DNA from: G965216255 sp965216255
GTDB taxonomy: Bacteria; Bacteroidota; Rhodothermia; Rhodothermales; Bin80
DNA: 64,000 nt
NCBI GenBank assembly: GCA_965216255.1
Contig: OZ244148.1
Span: 1,178,001-1,242,000 of the forward strand
Direction of reading: 5' to 3'
A program made the translations under genes and the position numbers. Every line of letters begins with the position of its first letter. Position 1 is the stretch's first letter. Shown here piece by piece: positions 56,208-64,000 of the stretch. Under the pieces are notes generated by a model. It was not told the DNA's origin. It saw only the letters and a list, made by a program, of their open reading frames with translations, and ran no database searches.

Positions 56208-58664
56208 CTAAGTTGCAGGGTTCAATGGCAAGAGTAACCGGACCGCCGTGCCGCTTTCCGGGCAACTTTCGAACCGCAACAAATCACTTCGCCCATAGAA
56301 TCGTTTCAGCTTGGCAGCCACGTTGCGGAGACCGATACCCAGAAAAGAAGCTCCCGCTGCTGTGACTTGGCCCTTCCCAAAGAGGTCCGGAATACCTACG
56401 CCAGTATCGGCGACAACGACTTCAGCCAGGTCCGTGGAACAACGGTGACACGTCAGGCGCAGTGAACCTCCTTCCCATTTCTTGCGAATACCGTGGTTGA
56501 TTGCATTCTCGACCAGAGTTTGGACAGCAAACGCGGGAACGGGTACGGATCGAAGAGTATCGTCCATACTACAATGGATCGTAAGTCGGGATCCAAACCT
56601 GGCTTGTTCAATACTCAGATAGTGTGAAAGTAGTCTAATCTCTTCAGACAGCGGCAGCAACTCGTGCTCTTCCATCTGTATTGTATGGCGGAAGATGGCT
56701 GCCAGATGCTCCACCACATTTTCGGCCTCCTCAGGGTTGTCTACGACATGTGAGGAAATCGCGTTTAGGGTATTGAACAGAAAATGGGGATTAATTCGGG
56801 AGCGCAGAGCTCGTAGACGGGCCTCGGCACCGGCACGTTCGAGTTCGCATTCGCGTTCAAACAAATCCAGTCGCTCCACAACCAAGGCAAGTTGACTGGT
56901 GAGTACCTTCACGATGTCCACATCTTCAAGATTGTACACCGTCCCCTTCTTTCTGGGACCAAGAAGGAGCAGTCCGAGGGGATTGGCATCAACCCGTATG
57001 GGCACGGCCAGGCATATCTTGGCACGCCGCAAGAAATGAGTGAGTGCGGGGTCCGGCTCTCTTGCGTTTAGTGCATCGATGTTTGTCCAGATTGCGGCTT
57101 CCCGCTGAAGGTAGGGCCAGACCTCCTTAATTTCGTGCCCGGACAATTGCAGAGCGGCGTCTCCATACTGTCCGAGCGTCCAGCCCACGGTATGGCCATT
57201 TGGGCAAAGAAACAGGCAACCGGACTGGCTTCGAAGCTCCCTGCATACAATGATGATCGTTTCCCGCGCAAGCCTGTCTAAGTCCAGACAAGACTGCATG
57301 CGCTCGAAGTACTTCGTGAGCTGTCGGTGTGCCTGCTGCCGGTCTGTTGCCAGCACATGATCCAGATACACGCGCAGCTTGTAGATAGCACGTTCAAGCA
57401 CAACAAGCAACAAGACGGCGTAAAGAGCAATGATTATTCTTCTGGTTACGTGCTCGCCCGGCAGGTAGGGCATCATGAGTGATAAGCCTCCCCCGAACGA
57501 GAGACCATAGAATCCGAGCGCCGTCACGAATATCAGAGATCGACGTAGGACAAAGTCAAATTTGCCATACTTGAGGTACACAAGGGACACGGCCCATACC
57601 GGCAGGATGGTCCCTAGCTGCAAGACGACCCATATCCAGCCAGCCGCCAAATCGCTGATTGTGTCAAATAGTGGTACAATACCCAAAAGCGACAGTCCGA
57701 CGAGTGCGGTCAATACCACTAGAATCGCCGCGAAGATACGCAGGGCTTTGTACCGATAGCCGTCCGCCGCCGGCTGCTCTTCAAATCGCATGAACATGAC
57801 AAACCACGCGATCAGCCCTATGTACCAGCATATGTAGAACCGTAACGGCCACAATAGGCTCTCAATAGTGATCGGCCCGACGGCGCCGCGTATTGTTACC
57901 AGGGTAACCACTGAAATAAGGATTCCGCTCGGAACGTAGATAATCCAATGCCACTGCGGGAAATCCGGGCACTCAGAATCGCTCATCAAGTAGTGGAGCA
58001 TCAAGGCCGGATAGCTGCTCCACCCGATGAGACTGATAAGTGTAATAGCCTGGAATGCAACGTCTGCGTTGCCACCCGCAGGGATGGGGGGCACGAGGTG
58101 GACTAGCGTAATTCTGAGCAGGTTACCGATGTACCAGAGTCCCGCAACTGCGATTATTGAAGGTATGACCCACGCTCTGCGACTTCGCAGAACGAACGGG
58201 CCCGACAGTAAAAGGGCAATGCAGGCAGAGAACGATATGACGCAATATCCCCAAAAGGAGAATTGCCAGAGTGGCCGGCTTAAGGGATATAGGAAGAAAG
58301 GCGGCCGGCCAAAGTATACGTCAACCACGATCTCCCGAGGTTGCGCCCCCCGAAGCACGGTATATGTATGCGTGGTTCCGACGGGAATGCGGTCGAGCGC
58401 GCTACGGAGGTCGTCCAGCGTATTGTACTGCTGGTCGTCCAATCGGTGTAAGATGTCGCCCTCCAGCAGACCTGTTTCAGGATGAAAGACGAATTCAGCC
58501 TCAATGAGCCCGTCGCGATCCTCCTGCCATACCACCCAGTCCGATCCGCGTGGCTGCGCATCGGTAACTCCAACGCCCCAAGATTCCACAACGACCTGAA
58601 CCAGCGGTACCAATGCAATCGCTGGAATCAGAAGTAGAACGACAAATGTCCAACTTCGTGTCAC
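56208..58664 (-). CDS. LytS/YpdA-type membrane histidine kinase with PDZ-like and GAF domains
   Basis: 818 residues. An N-terminal signal anchor is followed by a periplasmic PDZ-like segment (about 60-120, TGLLEGDILHRLDDQQYNTLDDLRSAL). Then come about eight membrane helices (130-420), a GAF-like domain (about 455-600) and the His_kinase transmitter with INPHFLFN (His627). The N box LVENAINHG lies at about 717-725 and the G box ADTGVGIPD at about 752-760. The substrate or signal is unknown. The start codon is a GTG directly at the left end of an IS1380 remnant, so the native first codons and promoter may be lost. Its regulator gene downstream is broken. Confidence 0.85.
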   Translation of the reverse strand: MTRSWTFVVLLLIPAIALVPLVQVVVESWGVGVTDAQPRGSDWVVWQEDRDGLIEAEFVFHPETGLLEGDILHRLDDQQYNTLDDLRSALDRIPVGTTHTYTVLRGAQPREIVVDVYFGRPPFFLYPLSRPLWQFSFWGYCVISFSACIALLLSGPFVLRSRRAWVIPSIIAVAGLWYIGNLLRITLVHLVPPIPAGGNADVAFQAITLISLIGWSSYPALMLHYLMSDSECPDFPQWHWIIYVPSGILISVVTLVTIRGAVGPITIESLLWPLRFYICWYIGLIAWFVMFMRFEEQPAADGYRYKALRIFAAILVVLTALVGLSLLGIVPLFDTISDLAAGWIWVVLQLGTILPVWAVSLVYLKYGKFDFVLRRSLIFVTALGFYGLSFGGGLSLMMPYLPGEHVTRRIIIALYAVLLLVVLERAIYKLRVYLDHVLATDRQQAHRQLTKYFERMQSCLDLDRLARETIIIVCRELRSQSGCLFLCPNGHTVGWTLGQYGDAALQLSGHEIKEVWPYLQREAAIWTNIDALNAREPDPALTHFLRRAKICLAVPIRVDANPLGLLLLGPRKKGTVYNLEDVDIVKVLTSQLALVVERLDLFERECELERAGAEARLRALRSRINPHFLFNTLNAISSHVVDNPEEAENVVEHLAAIFRHTIQMEEHELLPLSEEIRLLSHYLSIEQARFGSRLTIHCSMDDTLRSVPVPAFAVQTLVENAINHGIRKKWEGGSLRLTCHRCSTDLAEVVVADTGVGIPDLFGKGQVTAAGASFLGIGLRNVAAKLKRFYGRSDLLRFESCPESGTAVRLLLPLNPAT

Positions 58665-59360
58665 CCCACCTTATTCACCAGAATCTTCAGTTATGTTCCG
58701 AAGAACTGCCAGCCGCTTCACAGATCGTTCGCAAGTATCTGATTGTCATGGTATTGTGAGGGATCCAAGTCGGCATTCAAGCGTTCTGTCTCTTGTGCGT
58801 CGATGCATAATGAATGTAGGGCAGAATATAGCCCCTTCTTTGTATTCCCCTGTCCCTTCCATATATCAGTAAAGGTTAGCAGATCCTTCACGGAAAACCT
58901 GTTTTCGGACGCAGGCGCCATCCTGGTGCGCCCACTGTTTGCCCTCACCGGATTCATAAAGCGCCTCTCCTGCTCGATTTCCGGGATCCGGCGCGAACAA
59001 CCCACAGCCGGAAGCAACTGCGGCGCAGTTCTCTCTGCTGCATCTGTAGGTCTGGGCGCGCCATAGGGATGCCGACCGTGTGCGGCATGATCCGGCCATG
59101 CGCGTGGCCGCCTCTTCGAGAAGGGGCATTAACGCGCTGAAGGAGGCCAAGCCTCTGGCCTCACAGCCGAGCATCTCGCGCTAGGTGTGCATGCTGGCGC
59201 GGGGACGCAATCTTGTGCGGCTGCGCCGTTGACCCCCTTCGCTGTGGAGCACCTCCTGCAAACTGGCGGCGGCAAGCGACGCGAAGTCGTTGTGATAGAC
59301 ATAGACGGCCTGCCGATTGATGCCCATGGCCAGCAGCAGGGCAGTGCCTTCCGGTGATCG
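58665..59360 (+). pseudogene. IS1380 remnant: left end and decayed transposase start
   Basis: Begins CCCACCTTATTCACC at 58665, the IS1380 left repeat. Downstream, several short frames show the transposase start (SVKVSRSFTENLFSDAGAIL), LASQPSISR-like and VEHLLQTGGGKRREVVVIDIDG segments equivalent to residues up to about 165 of the copy at 49069. Many frameshifts. It ends near 59360 where the TatD fragment starts. Confidence 0.65.
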
Positions 59361-59371
59361 GCCGTGTCCGT

Positions 59372-59640
59372 GCGGTAAACGTGACGCAGGTCGTCATGCC
59401 TGCCATCGATCTCGCATCCGTTGAAGAGGCGCTCGAATTGTGCGACCCCTATGGAGGATTGCATGCCATGGCCGCATTCTATCCGTCAGAGGCGAATGCG
59501 GCGATGAATTTGCACGCATGGTGCACTTCTGCGAAGATCCGCGCATCGTGGCCGTCGGTGAACGCGGTCTGGACTACTACCACTCCGCTCGTGCTGCCTG
59601 GATAACGGTTTTCTTAACGCCGAGGAATCGTGAGTAGCTG
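59372..59640 (+). pseudogene. TatD-family nuclease fragment
   Basis: Frames read VNVTQVVMPAIDLASVEEALELCDPYGGLHAMAAFYPSEAN, in two pieces, then EFARMVHFCEDPRIVAVGERGLDYYHS. These match the region of TatD metal-dependent DNases with the G-x-HP (here AFYPS) and E-x-GLDYY (here GERGLDYY) motifs. The start, the later metal ligands and the correct frame are lost; flanked by two IS remnants. Confidence 0.6.
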
Positions 59641-60130
59641 GACCGGCTACTCGATCTGAACGTCATACCTAGAAAGGGCCGGCGCAATAAGCAGGATCTG
59701 GAGAGGGCGGCGGCAGAAGCCTTTGTGGAAGCGCAGCGCCAGCATTCGGCGATAGAGTCGGCTACGGGCAACCTGAATCACCGGGCGACGGGACCTGGTG
59801 CGCACGCACGGTGCCGCAGGGTTTGCCCGGACGGGGGCCCTGGTGATGGTAGCGGCCAACGTGCACCGAATCGATCAATGGCTGAAGAAGCAGGAGGAAA
59901 GGCGCTGGCATCAGGCCGAGCGCCGTAGGCCCGCTCGCGCACCAGCATGGGAGCAAAGCTTGCCCTTCTGTGACAGAGGAGGTCGCCTACCTGTCTCGTT
60001 GCCCCACCGAGTCGGGGCATACCACCACTGATTAGCGCTTGGTACGCTCGGAATCCGGAGCTGGCTCGCTATACCCTTCCCACCTCCAAGCAGGCCCCGC
60101 TACCTACCGCCTAGCAGCCCCTCAAGCCGC
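59640..60130 (+). pseudogene. ISNCY-like transposase C-terminal remnant with element end
   Basis: Frames read LNVIPRKGRRNKQDLERAA, EAFVEAQRQHSAIES and ALVMVAANVHRIDQWLKKQEER, related to the C-terminus of the ISNCY transposase at 53135. The following noncoding part (59940-60130) is the inverted match of 42395-42560. The 60131-60496 stretch is AT-rich and shows no gene. Confidence 0.6.
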
Positions 60131-60496
60131 AATTCAACGAGAAATCGAGATTTTCTTGCTAGCCTGAATTACCGCGGGGCGTTTGCTAGGCGCACTGTTC
60201 GGGGACTTTCTGCGTGGATTTAGCTTCTATTGCCTGCATAATGCTATCCGTGTCGCATCCTATATGTGAAGTAATGAATATTAGAACACTGGTATAGAAG
60301 CATTTTCTGTCCCGCAACCGAAGCCCCGCTTTCGGCGAGTTTGTCTCCTTATTGCCCTGTTTAGGAGCTAGTGCCGCCTCGATCCTGCATTTCTCTGCCC
60401 TAACACCCGACTAATACGCCTCTACCGGGCACCAGTGCTTGATTCTGTGAAATGATTTTAGTATTTTGGTAGTATATTCATACTTCAACATATACG

Positions 60497-62227
60497 ATGC
60501 ATAGACGCTCCGACTTCTTCACCCAACCCGGCTGCCTTCCCATGCGGCAGTACGAAGCCATCAGAGCCTACCTCCACGAAGGATGCTCCATCGAAGAAGC
60601 CGCTGGTCGCGGCAACTATACACCGGGATCCTTCCGCAATCTCCTCCGACGTTTCAAAAAACAGCCCTCTTCCGACTTCTTCTGGCCCCGACTCGCCGCT
60701 TCGCCCCGTGTGGCCAAACCGACTGATCCCCGACCTGCCCGCATCGTCGCCCTCCGCAAAGAGCAAGCCACCTCCATCTACCAGATCCAGCAGCTTTTGC
60801 GCCAGGAAAACATGCCGGCCAGCCTGGGCTACATCCAGAACGTCTTTACCCGGGAAGGCATCCGGCGCCTGCCGCGCCGACCGGCACATCAGCGCTCTGC
60901 GGTTACTACCACAGCCGACAGTCGAAAGCTGGACCTCAGCTCGCGCACCTTTCACACCGACTTTGCTGGCCTCTTTCTGTTCGCCTTCGATCTGGCACGC
61001 ATGCAGCTCGATCAGATGCTGGCTACCGCAGGCATGCCCGGCACGCGCATGATCCCGGCCGGTTGTGCCGTGCGCTCCCTGTTGGCACTCAAGCTGTCAG
61101 GCATCGGGCGGCCTTCCCAGGTCATGGCCGAAACACTTGACGAGGGCCTGGCCCTCTTTGCCGGACTGAACGCCATTCCCAAGCGCACCACGTTGACGGA
61201 ATACTCCATCCAGGTGGATCCGACCTTTGCGGGGCCGCTGATGCACCAGTGGTACCATGCGGCAGCAAAGCTGGCCGATGTCCTCGGCCCCGGGCGGTCC
61301 ATTGACCTGGACTTCCACACCATTCCCTACCACGGCGATCAGGCACTCTTGCAGAAGCACTATGTCTCCAAGCGCAGCCGCCGCCAACGCGGTGTGCTCA
61401 CCATGCTGGCGCGCGACGCCGACGCCCGCATCTTTTGCTATGCTGACGCCACGATTCGCAAGGAAACGCAAAATGATGCCATTCTGCGCTTTGTCGACTA
61501 CTGGAAAGCCCACACAAGGCAGGTTCCGCAAGAGCTGGTCTTCGACAGCCGGTTCACCGTGTACGCCAATCTGACCGAGCTCACTGCCCTGGACATTGAC
61601 TTCATCACGCTGCGACGCCGGCATGCATCACTGATCGAGCACATTAACGCGCTGGACAAGTCGGCCTGGAGGCAGATCCGCCTCTCCAATATTGGCCGCG
61701 CCTACCGCACGCCGCGCATCGCAGATGAGATCGTCAAGCTGCGGGGATACCCCCATCCACTACGGCAGATCATCGTCAAGGGTCTGGGACACGACAAGCC
61801 GACCGTCCTGATCACCAACCAGATGAAGCGGCCGCCTGCGCAACTGGTCGACCGCTACGCCCGGCGCATGATCATCGAGAACGTCATCAGTGATGCCATC
61901 GACTTCTTCCACATGGACGCGTTGAGCTCCGCGGTACCCATGCGGATCAATGTGGACGTGCAGCTGACGGTAATGGCCAGCGTGCTCTACCGGCTCATTG
62001 GCGCACGTGTAGGCAAAGGCTATGAAAAAGCGGAGTCGCGCACGATCTATCGCGACCTGGTGCGCCACAGCGGCAAGGTGACCATCACCGAAGACGAGAT
62101 CCTCGTCCAACTGCGCGCACGATCCAAAGCCCACTACATGGTCTCTGCCGGATACCCCGAACTACGCGAGCGCATCCCGTGGCTAGGCAACAAGATGCTC
62201 CGTGTACAGTTCTCCAAACGACCCTGA
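60497..62227 (+). CDS. Probable DDE transposase with N-terminal helix-turn-helix
   Basis: 576 residues. The first 110 residues carry two helix-turn-helix-like units (EAIRAYLHEGCSIEEAAGRGNYTPGSFRNLL and SIYQIQQLLRQENMPASLGYIQNVF). The main domain has SIDLDFHTIPYHGD (Asp), QELVFDSRFTVYANL (Asp) and RRMIIENVISDAIDFFH (Glu), consistent with an IS4/IS1634-like RNase H fold. I could not assign a family. The gene looks intact, unlike most transposases nearby. Not clearly flanked by inverted repeats. It lies between IS remnants and the intact sulfatase. Confidence 0.7.
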   Translation: MHRRSDFFTQPGCLPMRQYEAIRAYLHEGCSIEEAAGRGNYTPGSFRNLLRRFKKQPSSDFFWPRLAASPRVAKPTDPRPARIVALRKEQATSIYQIQQLLRQENMPASLGYIQNVFTREGIRRLPRRPAHQRSAVTTTADSRKLDLSSRTFHTDFAGLFLFAFDLARMQLDQMLATAGMPGTRMIPAGCAVRSLLALKLSGIGRPSQVMAETLDEGLALFAGLNAIPKRTTLTEYSIQVDPTFAGPLMHQWYHAAAKLADVLGPGRSIDLDFHTIPYHGDQALLQKHYVSKRSRRQRGVLTMLARDADARIFCYADATIRKETQNDAILRFVDYWKAHTRQVPQELVFDSRFTVYANLTELTALDIDFITLRRRHASLIEHINALDKSAWRQIRLSNIGRAYRTPRIADEIVKLRGYPHPLRQIIVKGLGHDKPTVLITNQMKRPPAQLVDRYARRMIIENVISDAIDFFHMDALSSAVPMRINVDVQLTVMASVLYRLIGARVGKGYEKAESRTIYRDLVRHSGKVTITEDEILVQLRARSKAHYMVSAGYPELRERIPWLGNKMLRVQFSKRP

Positions 62228-62242
62228 TTGTCACAGGGCAAT

Positions 62243-62256
62243 ATTGCCGCGGCAAT
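62243..62256. terminator. Palindrome after the transposase
   Basis: ATTGCCGCGGCAAT, a perfect 14-bp palindrome starting 16 bp after the stop. It could end transcription or be part of an element end. No T-run immediately after it, though a T-rich stretch occurs 20 bp later. Confidence 0.35.
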
Positions 62257-62367
62257 TGAGGCTAGCACTAACCGGCTTTTTTTACGCCAACGCGTAATCC
62301 GTTCTGTTGCGGCATACCCCATGGACAAGCTATTTTGGATCCGTCGCTATTACCAATCCTTGCTACC

Positions 62368-64000
62368 ATGCATTGTTTCTGGCCATGCTGCTGCGCACTG
62401 ATCTGCCTCTTACTCGGCTGTGACGACGTGCCCCAGAATCGTCCCAACATTGTCGTTATCCTTGCGGACGACATGGGATTTTCGGACATAAGCCCGTTTG
62501 GCGGTGAGATTCAAACACCCAACCTGGAACGTCTGGCGGCCCACGGATTGCGCTTTACCGAGTTTTACAATGCGGCTAAATGCTGCCCCACCAGAGCCTC
62601 TCTTCTTACAGGGCTGTATCCCCATCAAACCGGAGTAGGACTGATGATGAGGGACGACAAACTGCCTGGATATCGGGGGGATCTGAATGAGAGCAGCTTG
62701 ACCATCGCCGAGGTCTTACGTTCTGCCGGTTACAGTACCTATATGTCCGGCAAGTGGCACGTGACGAGCCAGATGGGATACTGGTTGGGGGACAGCAGCA
62801 AGACTTCCAAGCACAACTGGCCCTTGCAGCGCGGCTTTGATGCCTTTTACGGTACCATGATCGGTGCGCGCAACTATTTCGACCCGATCACGCTGGTAGA
62901 AGGCAACACGCCCATTGCATCGGAAAATGGTGAGTATTACTACACGGACGCCATTAGTAAACGGGCTGCTGAGTATATCCTCGCACACGCCGATGGAGGT
63001 AGCGACAAGCCGTTTTTGCTCTACGTTGCCTATACCGCGCCCCACTGGCCGCTCCACGCGCTACCGGAAGATATCGCACGATACGCCGGCCGCTATGACG
63101 CCGGCTGGGATGCCCTCCGGGAGGAACGACGTGCCCGCATGACCGAATTGCGCATCATCAGCGCCCAGTGGCCGCTTTCATCCCGCGATCCACGAGTTCC
63201 CGCCTGGGAGGACGTGAATGCGGAGGAACGGGCCTGGTACACCAGGGCTATGGAGGTCTACGCTGCCCAGGTGGATCGCATGGACCAAGGCATCGGCACC
63301 ATCCTTGCTGCACTCCAGACTACCGAGCAATTCGCCAACACGCTGATCATGTTCTTGGCGGACAATGGTGCCTCTGCCGAAGTACTGAGACCCGGCCGTA
63401 CTGGGCCCACTTGGCCGAGCGCGACGCGCACCGGAGGGCCCATCGCAATTGGCAATGATTTTAACCGGATGCCGGGTCCAGAGGAAAACACTCAAAGCTA
63501 TGGTCCCGCGTGGGCGAACGTGAGTAACACGCCTTTTCGGCGCTACAAGCGCTGGGTGCACGAAGGCGGAATTGCCACACCGCTCATCATGCACTGGCCC
63601 ACGCGCTATGCGGACGGTGGAGGGCTAACCCGCGAGGTGGGCCACGTTATGGACGTGATGGCTACGGCCCTGGATGCGGCCGGTGCACCTTATCCGACCG
63701 AGCACAATGGCAGCGCCATAACTCGACTGGAAGGGCGAAGCCTACTTCCCATTCTAGATGCAGCTCCGTTTGAAAGAGGTCCGCTCTTCTGGGAGCATCA
63801 AGGAAATCGTGCCGTTCGGGACGGACGCTGGAAGCTTGTCGCAACGGCCGGTGGTGATTGGGAACTGTACGACCTTGATGCAGACCGGACTGAAATGAAT
63901 GACATTGCAGCACAGCTACCGGAGCGCACGGCTAGAATGGCCACCCTTTATGAACACTGGGCTGAACGAACCGACGTTGTGGCGTTATCCGAACTGCAGG
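62368..64000 (+). CDS. Arylsulfatase-type sulfatase lipoprotein, 3' end outside window
   Basis: 544 residues to the right edge. Lipoprotein signal ending LLLGC (Cys17). Metal-binding ILADDMGFSD, formylglycine site CCPTRASLLTG (C-x-P-x-R), GKWH of the active site, PHWPLHA, and a later LADNGAS motif with RWVHEGGIATPLIMHWP. This is family S1 arylsulfatase-like and needs a formylglycine-generating enzyme. It should remove sulfate from glycans in the periplasm or on the surface. It is the intact counterpart of the broken sulfatase at 41780. Confidence 0.9.
   Translation, partial: MHCFWPCCCALICLLLGCDDVPQNRPNIVVILADDMGFSDISPFGGEIQTPNLERLAAHGLRFTEFYNAAKCCPTRASLLTGLYPHQTGVGLMMRDDKLPGYRGDLNESSLTIAEVLRSAGYSTYMSGKWHVTSQMGYWLGDSSKTSKHNWPLQRGFDAFYGTMIGARNYFDPITLVEGNTPIASENGEYYYTDAISKRAAEYILAHADGGSDKPFLLYVAYTAPHWPLHALPEDIARYAGRYDAGWDALREERRARMTELRIISAQWPLSSRDPRVPAWEDVNAEERAWYTRAMEVYAAQVDRMDQGIGTILAALQTTEQFANTLIMFLADNGASAEVLRPGRTGPTWPSATRTGGPIAIGNDFNRMPGPEENTQSYGPAWANVSNTPFRRYKRWVHEGGIATPLIMHWPTRYADGGGLTREVGHVMDVMATALDAAGAPYPTEHNGSAITRLEGRSLLPILDAAPFERGPLFWEHQGNRAVRDGRWKLVATAGGDWELYDLDADRTEMNDIAAQLPERTARMATLYEHWAERTDVVALSELQ

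Overview
The window comes from a GC-rich, aerobic, Gram-negative-type bacterium. Gene content fits the Rhodothermota/Bacteroidota side of the tree: an alternative complex III (quinol:cytochrome c oxidoreductase) cluster sits directly upstream of an A2-type caa3 cytochrome oxidase, the arrangement known from Rhodothermus and Salinibacter. This placement is inference from gene families, not a phylogeny. Lipoprotein sialidase and sulfatase genes suggest use of host or algal sulfated glycans. The load of insertion sequences (IS) and broken genes suggests a genome in decay or under weak selection, as in many host-associated bacteria.

Layout. 1-2.4 kb: PhoX/DUF839 protein (cut by the left edge) and a saccharopine-dehydrogenase-like reductase. 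2.5-3.4 kb: broken DUF4338 transposase. 3.6-9.6 kb: AddB-like/AddA-like nuclease-helicase pair. 9.7-23.6 kb: accessory island with a Sel1 protein, a DUF4238 fragment, a small Pro-rich gene overlapping a membrane-protein gene tail to tail, a Zn-ribbon gene beside a frame-disrupted TIR gene, plasmid-partition remnants and a HEPN-like gene split by IS30. IS66, IS1634 and IS30 copies are scattered through it. 23.7-27.1 kb: LVIVD-repeat secreted protein and a MATE transporter. 27.2-40.1 kb: respiratory operon actABCDEF, a small membrane gene, SCO1, then coxBACD; this is the intact core. 40.3-42.4 kb: sialidase lipoprotein and a decayed sulfatase. 42.4-60.1 kb: IS-dominated region holding a second copy of the Pro-rich/membrane pair, an IS1595 element, a nested IS1380/IS66/ISNCY structure and a two-component system whose regulator is broken. 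60.5-64 kb: an intact DDE transposase and the start of an intact sulfatase.

The most notable finds are (i) three group II introns of 670-694 bp with no reverse transcriptase gene, each inside a transposon, each carrying a different EBS1 that pairs with its own 5' exon; and (ii) two copies of a convergent, overlapping gene pair (Pro/Ser-rich peptide plus multi-pass membrane protein) that I do not recognise as a described system. I saw no rRNA, tRNA or CRISPR array.
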